A stretch of DNA of 64,000 bases, from positions 48,620,714 through 48,684,713 of the forward strand of contig CM049320.1 in the NCBI GenBank assembly GCA_026874595.1, read 5' to 3'. This document shows, one piece after another, positions 50,101 through 62,100 of this stretch (within the stretch, counting starts at the first letter, position 1; every line of letters starts with the position of its first letter). This DNA is from Sipunculus nudus. Lineage: Eukaryota > Annelida > Sipuncula > Golfingiida > Sipunculidae. Below the pieces are notes generated by a model. It made no database searches, was not told the DNA's origin, and worked only from the letters and a program-made list of their open reading frames with translations. A program made the position numbers and the translations under genes.

Positions 50101-53100
50101 TCTGAAATACAGGACACAGAGTGAGCTATCATCTAGTGAGAGTATCTGAAATAAAAGGCACAGAGTGAGCTATCATCTAGTGAGAGTATCTGAAATACAG
50201 GACACAGAGTGAGCTATCATCTAGTGAGAGTATCTGAAATACAGGACACAGAGTGAGCTATCATCCAGTGAAAGTATCTGAAATACAGGACACAGAGTGA
50301 GCTATCATCCAGTGAAAGTATCTGAAATACAGGACACTGAGTGAGCTATCATCTAGTGAGAGTATCTGAAATACAAAGGTGTAAAAGAACTTTTCCAAAC
50401 AGGAATATCACACAGTTCATGAATATATATGTAGATAATCCAAAAATCATTCTATGGAAAAAGTTGGTGAATAGCTGGCTTAAAAGTAAAATTCATTAAA
50501 AAATGATAAAAATTATTAATAAATGTTTGTGTTAGGAATGCCAATCATGTTTGATGATTAATAGAAAAACTCATAACTGATTAATAATAAATTATTATTT
50601 CATGTACCATTTATACTTACATAAAATCTGTTGTATAAGGATATATATACATCAAACTTTAAGCCTGGTTAGTGTGAAATCCAGCAGGACTGTTCTGTGG
50701 CCTTGACCTTTGACCATGCAACCTTAAAATCAATGGGGTTCTTCACCTATTGGCAAGTGAGTCATATGCGAAAATGGCAGCTTTGAGATGAAATGTCTGG
50801 CTGAAATTGCATTTAAAAGCTTTTGAAAGATTTGGGACCTTTGACCTTTCATAGGGTCTTTCACTATTGGTAGGTGGGCTGTATGTGAATGAGGGAAGAT
50901 TTTGGTCAAATAGTCTGGCTTGAAATACATCCATAAAACAAAGACAGAATTAGAGACAGACAGAATGGTGGACCGGTGAAAGGTGAGATTTATTACTATT
51001 AGCCTTTGTGTGGCTTTCTGGTGAGGCATTAATAAAAGATGTCCTGATATCAGCTGGAGTACAGTGGGAGGAAAGACTAAGTCAGCACCTTCACAGCATG
51101 TCAGTTCCTGACCTCATACAACTCACCTGTCTCTCTGACTGTCACACCACTGGTGATAATTGTTGAGTTCAAGCATTTGCTGTCGTCCTTCCTTACCACG
51201 CAGTCTGCGAGGCCTTCGGTTGTTTCCTGCTTCTGATGGGTTTCCATGGCAATACCTGCAAAAGATGCTTGTAGACTGTATTTACTGAGGCATTCTTTGG
51301 CACAGAAACATAAAAGCATGACAGTAAAGCTTTTTTTGTTACAATGCTTTTGCATTACTGATTCACCTGTATGAATAATAATCCCATAAGATCAGACAAA
51401 AGTATCAATTAAAATAAGATGCCTGGGATGACAAGGACAATAAGAACCCTTTATTATTAGACAAAGTATCAATTAACATTAGATGACCAGATAACAATTA
51501 GAGTGAAACCTGTGTTATGAGACCTCCCACTGGACTGGCCAAAAGTTGCCTGATATCACAGGTAGTCTTATAATACAAGTCAGTTATAACTACTGTGAAT
51601 GCTTTTGGTTCACCACAGGGTTGTATTAAAAGAGAGGTGGTCTTACAAGACAGGTTCCACTGTATATGGAACCTGTCTTGTAAGTAAACTTGAATGTCAT
51701 TCCACGGTATGTATGTAATGTACCTGAGTATCTCCACAGTGTTCTCAACATACACAGTGTTCTCAACAGTATGTATGTAATGTACCAGAGTATCTCTACA
51801 GTGTTCTCAACAGTATGTATGTAATGTACCAGAGTATCTCTACAGTGTCCTCCACAGTATGTACTGTAGATTCAGAAATATTAGTTGGGATTTTATTTTA
51901 ATGGTTTTCGTGGAAAATGTTAATCCACGAATTCATGATTCCCACGATCAAAAAATCATACGATCAGAGATTATCGTAACAGCAGCTGGTGGTCGACTTC
52001 ATCTATATATAGTTATTATCGCTGGATGGATTTTTTAGTAAAGGTACAAAAATGGTTTATTACTATTTTATGATTGCCATTGATACATATAATAAATGTA
52101 CTGCATTACCTTTCCTGTAATACTATAAAAAATATGTGACTTATAAATATTCTGTTGTCAATTCCATTATTTCCCCTAATATGGCACAAACTCGGCCTTC
52201 TGAAACGTTCACAAAAAAACAATATCAAACTTTACTTTAAACTAGAAAACAAATCCCCACATTCCCTTTTTTCAAAATTTCGGGTAAAATATTCAAGAAC
52301 AATGCCACATTTCTATCGCTCAAAGCGGTAGTTCTGACATGACAAGGATGGTACACTTGTTCCAATGTTCGTAACCACAGCTACAGAGGCACGGCTTTTT
52401 TCAACCTGCTTTCAATAGAGATAAAACAAGACTTACGCTCCCTATTGGCTTAAAAGACAAGGGCCATGTATACTCATTTGCATTACCGTGGGGACACGAA
52501 TGTAAATAGAACTTATTCTGAATATTGCCGACTGCAGTTACGTGCATAAAAATGAGCCATTAATATGACAGACAGGACTCCCTCCGAATATTGCCGATAG
52601 TTGTACATAAATGTTAGCGTAAGTAAGTGTCGCAGAATACAAATGCAAATTATGCCCCTCTAATTTTCAGAAGAGTAAAATAAATGTCTATAGTCGACCC
52701 ATTAAGCCGATTTCTATTTTTTTTTTTAGTTGACACGTTGAATGCCGAACAAATTTTGTCTCTTGTATGTCTCACGGCCCCGTCTAAGATTTACAGGTGC
52801 CACATGTGACTACCGCCATGATTAAAAAAAGGTAAAAACCTTCATGTGGCCGGTCCCGTTTTATTTTTCCTCCGATCAAGTGAGGGTTAATGTTTTCTGT
52901 GAATGTGGTGCGATCGGGTGTTATAACTAATAGGTAATGTATCGTGTGTTACAACTAATAGCCGATGTATTGTCCGGCACGTGTCGGTTACGGCTGATTA
53001 ATTCCTTTGTTAGGGTCAGGCGAAGCTTGTTTGCACAACACTGACCTAATTGACCGCGGTACAGGCGCACCGTGTGATAAGCATCTGAGTCGAGCCATCT

Positions 53101-56100
53101 GTGTACTACCTGTGTACATATATGTTCTCGTCTTCCATGCGCACATGGAGATTAATAACCAATATTCTCTATAATATTCATGGTCTTTCCACGAATTCAA
53201 ATACCCCACGATATGCGTTTAGTATAAAAACCACGAAATTTTTAAGCCCACAAAATTATCTGAATCTACAGTATGTAATGTATCTGAGTATCTCTACAGT
53301 GTCCTCCACAGAATGTAATGTACCTGAGTATCTCAACAGTGTTCTCAACATACACAGTGTTCTCAACATACACAGTGTTCTCAACAGTATGTGTGTAATG
53401 TACCACAGTATCTCTACAGTGTCCTCCACAGTATGTATGTTATGTACCTGAGTATTTCTACAGTGTTCTCCACAGTATGTATGTATATAATGTACCTGAA
53501 TATCTCTACAGTGTCCTTCACAGTATGCATGTAATGTATCAGAGTATCTCTACAGTATCCTCAATAGTATGTATTTAATGTACCTGAGTATCTCTACAGT
53601 GTCCTACACAGTATGTAAGTGATGTACCTGAGTATCTCTACAGTGTCCTCCACATTATGTATGTAATGTACCTGAGTATCTCTACAGTGTCCTCCAACAA
53701 AAATTCCTGGACTGGGAACGTGAACCCTGGGATGTGCAGCATTGGACAGTCACCTGTAACAACCAGACATCTTCAAGTTACAACTGCCCAATAAACCTAG
53801 CACTATTTTTTTTTAAATTACAAACTTTGATGATACGAATATTTCAGTAAAACATTTAACTATTAATAAATTAGATTATAAAAATATTACAGAATACCTT
53901 TCTCTGTATGGTGATAAGCAGGAAGCAATGACTCAGTCTGACTGTTAATGTATGATTTTTGGTTGTTTTTCTTATTACAAGTTGAATTACCTGTCCTTAT
54001 AAACATATCACTTTTTTAAAATGGTGCTTCATCAATAATTGAATGTTGTGTGTTGTGTTAACAACAATGTTCAAAAGGTTTCTCATTATCATTGTCTTAT
54101 TGAAGAATCAGCTTACTGATGGAAGAGGTGACATAGCAAAAGAATATGGAATTTCAGAACAGTCCATGTTGCCATTCATGTGAATATTAAACAAATACAT
54201 TTGTATTTAAGGGAGAACTTTCAAAAGAGACACAAGTACTGAGACAAGGATTGAGTCAAGGGCAAGGACTGAGTCAAGGACAAGGACTGAGACAAGGACT
54301 GAGACATGGACAAGGACTGAGACATTGAAAACAACTGAGACAAGGACAAGGACTGAGACAAGGACAAGGACTGAGACAAGGATTGAGTCAAGGACAAGGA
54401 CTGAGTCAAGGACAAGGACTGAGTCAAGGATTGAGTCAAAGACAAAGACTGAGACAAGGACAAGGACTGAGACAAGTACCGAGTCAAGGACAAAGACCGT
54501 GACAAGGACAAGGACTGAGACAAGGACAAAGACTGAGACAAGGATTGAGACAAGGACAGGGACTGACTCAAGGACAAGGACTGAGACAAGCACTGAATCA
54601 ATGACAAGAACTGAGACAAGGGCAAGAACTGAGATAGGCATATCAGTATACACCAGAAGAGCTGCCGGGGGTTTGGCCCACCTGCAGGCGGAAATGTGTA
54701 ATTTGGCTCTGTCAGATGATGGTGCAGGTCCCGTAACTTATGCCATTCATAAATAGGATGCAAATATCGGGATTCCCATATCACATGACAGAGTGGTCTT
54801 ATCAAGGTCACTGTTTACTCATTCAGCTTTTTTTTTGTCAGAGGAACATGGCAGCTCAGGAAATTGGATCGACAAAAATTGGGCTCAGTCTGAGACAAAT
54901 ACTGGCACAAGTACTGAGACATACCATAATACTGTGAGAAGAGCTCAGCATTGAGAGTGGCACTCATCAGGACTACCTTCAGATCAGGACGCTTCTTTAT
55001 CACGTCCTTCAGCACAATCATCAGGAAGTCAGACTGAAGATCACGCTCGTGTATCTCATCCAGGATCACATGACTTGTCTGAGAGAGCCACCTGGTGCAA
55101 AAATATCAAACTATCATCAAAGCAACTGGGTAATCAAAGTTATCACATTCATTTCAAGTGGACAGCCTTTGTGACAATGGACTGAAGGATTCATATTAAT
55201 AGGATGATTGATGACCATTTTTTATTCATATATTACTTAATTTATCAAAGATTCAATTCACACTAACTGAGAATACTTGGCAGCTGACAATTCTTTAAAT
55301 TAATGCTTTTATTCATAAATCATCCTGTGTTACTGTACATGAAAAATGGCAGTGGTTTGATGTGACTGAAAGTGTATTCTACATCAGAAGTAGTATACAT
55401 TATACAAGCAAGAAATGTTAAACCCATTCATAGAGATAATTAAAACTAAAGACACTGGGCCACAACTATAATAAGCTTAGCAACCTCCCTCAAATAAAAA
55501 AGTTTTTTTTTTCTGATACACATAATTTAACTTGTTTTCTTTAAAACTAATATAATTTTTAACATTTTCTAAATGTTTTTGGCAATTTTTTTATTTGCCT
55601 TAATACTAGAGTTCTTCATGACAACACATTTGGAGTTTGCCTGTCACTTACGGGTCTGAGACGAGCCACTTGAGCATTATACCAGTCGTACAATACAAAA
55701 TGGACCCCTTTTTCCTGGGCAGTTTGCTGTGATACAGATACAAGTAGAAACATTAGTGTGGTAACATGATCAAGGGCTGCAAAACATGTCTAATGTTGAC
55801 TGGTCAGGGCTGATCAACAGTTCCACAGCATCTTATCTTGATCATTAAACATTGCCTTGGTTCAAGTGTAGCAAAAACTTTAAATTTTACTTTAAATTTT
55901 TAGCACAAGTTTACTAGGTCATAACAATAACAAAAAACTTCAAAATATGAGCATTAAATGCAAATCATAACCTACATTTAAAAAATACAATTGGACCTGA
56001 AGACTACTGTGACTGATCTGACCTTCAGGATAAAGGCCAAGGTCATGAGTTTTCAAAGTCCTCTGAGAGTTTGGCTGAAACATATTGTCAACCAAATTTG

Positions 56101-59100
56101 AGGTAAAATATGCAATATTTCAAAAGTTATCAGGTTAACAACAAGGTCTACAGGTTTAATGTGAACCTGTGCAATGGGTTATAAATCAGGTATAACGCTT
56201 CAATGATACCACACTTGACCAATATTTGAAAAGTACTTGATTACTTTTCAAATACATGTGTGACATGTACATGTAAAATGCAAGTACTTAATATTTTGAA
56301 CCCAAGTTCAAGCACCAATTACACTAAATTAACTATTATAGGCCACATGTCTTTATAACCCACAGTCCTCTCATTGTTGAAGGTTCCATAAATCTGCCAA
56401 TAATCATTTACGTAAACTTGAACAAAGGCTACCTAAAGATAATTTTTGTGCAATGTTACAGAAGTTGAAACAACAGTTTTGCAGGAGAAGACTATTGCAG
56501 CCCTCAGTTTGAAATAGGTAGCTCATGGCAACAAGAGCACTTCAGCTTTCTATGACTATACCAAATATCAATGAACCCTGTCTATTCTTATAAAATTTAA
56601 AGAACCCCACCCTAGGTTAGTTTTTGGGAAAAATTAAACCACTCAGCTCTCAAGTCTCATCATAAAACATTTTTAAGCTGAAAGAGGCTAAAATTACGAC
56701 GTTTTTGCCCGTAAAAAAACTGGTCCATGTAGGTGGCCCTGCAAAAACCTCAATTTCAAATATGAGTCTTGTGACCAACATTTGCACAAAACTTGGTGAT
56801 GCTAGCTCCAGTCGTTTTTGTGGTTGTTATGTTAGTATATGCTCACCTGGCCAAAGACTTAAGTTCAAATTCCTTTAACTTGGCCAAAATTCATCAAACC
56901 CAAACCATTTGTACAAAATTTGAGAGCTCATCTCTGGGATATTTCTGAGAAATATTGAACAATTTGGCTGTATGATTTTTTAACAAAGATTTTCAAAGGT
57001 TGTTTAGCTTTTTCCCTGTAAAATATAAGTTCATTCAGGTGGCACCAAAAAAAGCTCAATTCTAAAACATTTGACATGTGACTGATTTTTGATTAAATTT
57101 GGGTATGCTAGCTTATGCTTTTCCTGAGAAATTATGGGTTTATGTTCTGATTACTGATGACCACTGTACAAAAAAGGTCAATACAGGTGGCACCACCTAT
57201 ACCTCAATCTCAAATATGACTTATGTGACCAATATATGCATACAATTTGGTGATGATACTTGTGAAAGATTGTTTCTGAGATTATTTCTGTGAAATACTG
57301 AACAATTTGGCTGAATTGTTTTGGAGAAGAATATTTTAAAAGTTTTTTAGCTTTTCCCTATAAATCTAAGTCAATACAGTAGCAAATAAATAAGCGAAAT
57401 CTGATAGTCTGATAGTGAATGATTTTTTACATCAAATTTGGTGATGCTAGCTCCTGCTGTTTTTATGATAGTTTGGGTTAACGTAAGGATGATGGTGGAC
57501 CAACAACCCTACGCCATTGGATAAGCTCACAGGTTCACTAAAATCATTTGATGATGATCCAGATTACCTAAAAAAATTAATGGATTATTTTTTTGGATGT
57601 TCCTTAACCCTCTTCAAAATTTATTCAAAATCTGTTCATTACTTTTTGTGTGAAGTTGCAAACAGACAAACCAACCAATGTAAAAAGGGAAAGGCATAAT
57701 TCCAGCAGAGGTTTTATTACCATAAGTTCACCTAGTTAACCCTGAGAATTGGTAAATATATATTGCCAAATCCACAATGCATGTCTGTGTTATGCACTTG
57801 GTGAGGCCTGTGTCCTGTTTAACATTCATGATACAGTCAGCTACAGAGTGACACAGACCTGTGTACTGTTATACTGACCAGTCAAGTCTGATCTGGTACC
57901 CTACACTGCTCCCCTCACCACACGGCTCACCTCTCTCATCAGCCACTCTCTCTGCTACCTGAAACAGCAGACAGGGATGTTAAATTATTTAAGGTATATC
58001 CATTTGTCCCTAGTATATTTTTAATGGGATCCCATTGTTTAAACTATAAAACCTTGTCTAATGACCATCTCAGCTTAGTGACCACCTCAAAATAATGACT
58101 ACTTTTTACACAGGACCAATACAGTTGTGGATGTAATTATGAGGTTTCACTATACCATAAAAACTGACAGAGAATGTGTAACAGACACATAAAGGGTAAA
58201 TCAGTCCCCAAAAACTGAATATAAGTTATATTGCTTCATTAATAAATGAAAGGTTTATAATTAAGTGCCACAAGTGTCATGATGCTCAGCTGAACTCTAT
58301 GTATATGGGCGATGCATGTATTAATGATCGATGTTATGATCTGGTAAAATATATTTGTCAAGGAACCTTGAATGATAGGTAGAATGACTTCCAGAGTGCC
58401 CAAAATCATGTGTTTTTTTTGCCATGGTCCTAAGAAAATAGGTAACAGTCACTTTATTTAAGGTTTCCAAGAAGACTTAAGGTGCTAAATTTTCCCTAGG
58501 TGCTAAGTTAGAAGTTTCCATTTCAAACTGCTATGACTTGTGTCCATCTGACTTATAGGGTACTCAAATCATGTTGCTTCACATAGCTCTTGGAATATTT
58601 TGGATTATTAAACATTATTTGGACATTTAAATGACCTCCCTTAACATTAAGAAAGACATCTAGATCCAACAGTTAAGGTGACTTTCCGGGTGCTCAAAAT
58701 TAAGTTTTTTGCTCAGCTCACAGAATATAGGTCACAGTGACTTAATTTCATGTTTACACGGATATTTATCCAGGAGCACCCTACATGTCACATTATAAGA
58801 TTCTAGGCCAACTGGATACAATTTGCGCCCTTTCTGTCTGGGTGCTCAAAGTCATGTTTTTGGCCAGTCATTTGCAGAATATATGTCATCATGATCTTGT
58901 TTTAGGTTTCCAAGAAAATGTGCCCAGAACCTCCCTGAATGTTGCGTTAGAAGATTCTAGGCCTAACATATACAATTTGAACCCATCTGACTTTCAGGGG
59001 GTTCTTAAATCATGTTTTTGTCCTATAGCTCACAGAAAGTAGGTTACGGTGACCTAATTTCATGTTTCCATGAACATATATCCAGGACCTCCCAGAAGGT

Positions 59101-62100
59101 CACATTAGTAGATTCTAGGCAAAATGCAAAAATGGATACAATTTGTGCCCAGTCTGACTCTCTGAGTGCTCAAAATATGTTATCAGCCAGTAGCTCAAAG
59201 AGTGTAGAGATTTGCCAAGGGCCTTCCTGGATGTTTCATTAGAAGTTTCTAGGTCTAACAGTTACAGTTTGTGCCCTGTTATCATCCAGACAGCTTCATT
59301 TGTAGGTCTCAAAAAAAGAGACAAAAATGCCTAAAAATTAGAAACAAAGCCTTAAGATCTAATGCAAACCTGTGCAATGGGAGACACATAAGGTATAATG
59401 CTTCCACGATATCATGCTTGACCATCATTTCAAAAGTACTTGCTTACTTTTCAAGTAAATGTGAAACATGTACATGTACAATGCAAGTACTAATCATTTT
59501 TAACTCGAGTACATGCACCAATTAAACAAACGTCACTGCTAAAATACTGGCATTGAAGCACACAACACAAAAATGATTGTAGGTGGTGCCACTGGTCTTG
59601 TGTATGAGAAAGCCATCAGAGATGTATGAACAAACAAAAGGAACAAGCAAAATCAGGCTGATACTTCAAACCACCATTGTGCTACGTCCACAGATGCATG
59701 AAACCCAAAGACAACTGTAGGCTGCGCCACAAGTCTTGTATACAATGAAACTATTTGAGATGTATAGACATGCACAATTTCAGGCTGACATGTCAAATCA
59801 CTCCTGGGAAATAAGCAGGAACATACACTATTAAAAAAATTATTGCAGGTGGCACCACCAGTTGAGCACCATAAAGCTATTCAAGATGTATAGATATGCA
59901 CAATTTCAAGCTGATACATCAAATTGCTCAGTAAGGTGCACTCTGATGACCAAGCTTAACTGTTCCCCCAAGTGAACAAAAAATAATATGCAGGTGCAGC
60001 TACTTCACTGAGTGAACTCTCGACCTGTATATGGCTGCAATGACCTGCTGCCTTATCTGATACAGTTGGCAGTATGCCAAAGCTGTAAACAGATGCAGAC
60101 TGAAACTTGGCCTGTTGTCAAATCTGAAATAGTTGGCAGTCTGCCAAGTTATAAATAGATGCAGGCTGAAACTGTTTAGAATAATAACAGATGCCTATTA
60201 AAAGCAACACCAGAATACAGATATATGTTATTCATCGATTTATCTTACCATACATTGGACAACCATTATTTATGTTGCCTGTACAGCACTGCTTATATAT
60301 CAAGCTCAGTCTGTTACTACAATAAATCTAGAAGCTTTGTTTACCAAAGTATCCTTTCACTGTTAAATGTCCAATCATTCAACCATAAATAATTTAAGTA
60401 AACTTGAATCTAAGAGTAATTTTTGTGCAATGTTACAGAATTTGAAACAACAGTTTTGCAGCAGAAGTCTATTGCGGCCCTCACTTTGATATCAGCTTAC
60501 TTGGCCACAGGACTAACTTCAGTTTTCTAAGACTCTACCAAAAATCAATTAACTCTCTCTTTTCTTATAAAATCAAGAGAACCCTTCCCAAGAATAATTC
60601 TTGTGAAATATTAAACCCCTTGATAGTTTCATGGTGAAACATTTTTAATGTAGAAGCTGAATGGGGCTAAAATTACAGGCCAATATATGTGGTCCAATGA
60701 AAACCTCAATTTGAAATATGAGTCATGTGACCAACATTTGCACAAAACTTGGTGATGTTAGCTCCTGCCATTTCTTCAATTGTTATGCAAGTATGCTTGC
60801 TTGGGCAAATGACTAATTCAAATTCCTGTAACTCGGCCAAAATTCATCCAACTAAGCCATTTGAACAAACTTGAAAGAGCCCATCTCTGGAATCATTTCT
60901 TTGAAATATTGAAATATTTGGCTGAATGATTTTGGAGAAAAAGATTTTCAAAGATTTTTTAGCAATTTCCCCAAAAAATGTTAACTGATGCAAGTGGTGC
61001 CACAAAAAGCCCAATCACACAACATATGACATATCTCTGATTTTTGCATAAAATCTGGTGATGCTAACTCCTGCTGTTCCTGAGAAATTATGGGATCATG
61101 TACTAAAGACAGCCGATGCTATACAGGCACATAAGCTCACTGCCCACAGGTTCGCTAAAAATACTGGTGGTGCCATCAGTGTTAAAGGACTGATGAAACA
61201 CTACATGATCAATATGCATGAAAAAAATCATGGCAATCAATGCATCGGTTAAGATACTGGAGCTTTTGTATCAAGTATTCTTGGGGTAATTATGAGCCTC
61301 ACAGCTTGGAGGATATATGTCACAGTGACCTAATTTCAATTATCTAAGGAGATTCTTTATGGGCCTCCATGGGTATTCAGTTAGAAATTTCTAGGTCCAG
61401 AGGTTACAATTTGTGCCCTGTTTACATGCAGGTGGACAGATGGCAAACAAAGGGTAATTGCTGTACCTTGGACTTACAGTCAGCTGAGCTAAAAACCTTA
61501 TAACAAAATCAATACAGACTGTATAGGTTGTTCAAGGATAAAAAAAGATGCTTTGATATTTTTGCATCAGAGTTCCAAAGTAAGCCTGAAAGTTGTATTG
61601 CAACTCTATAAAAGTCTGAAGCAAAAAGAAATACATTTATATTTGATTATCATACAATATTATTTACAAAAATCATTCCTATACTAACAGAAATAGCACT
61701 GATGCGACGTGGCTGTGTGCAGCAGATGTGGCAGGCTGAGCCGTCTCCTCTCTGTATGTAGTCATCAAGAATAAACTGTGCCACCTGAAAGTCATCATAC
61801 ACAATGTTAATGTCAGAGATAAAATGATGACATCATAATGGATAAAATAGATTGTAATCAGGAATAATGTCAGTCCTAATACACTATGATCATTACCATG
61901 AAAATAATACTACTTTTGTCATACTGGAATAATATGCTGTGAGTCTGTGACCATGGTTGTGTAACAGTAATGGCACACCATAAATACACAGTGATAGGGG
62001 CATGTTTTACAAGGTGTTGGTAGGAGTCTCCTTTAACAGGCACATATATTCAGGTTCAATGGTTAGTGATTTTGAGTACACCAGTCTCACCTGAGTAGTT

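Noticed and set aside
54207-54811. Open frames of 143-196 codons ([24 protein letters not shown] types)
   Set aside because: All three come from one 18-bp tandem repeat read in different frames.
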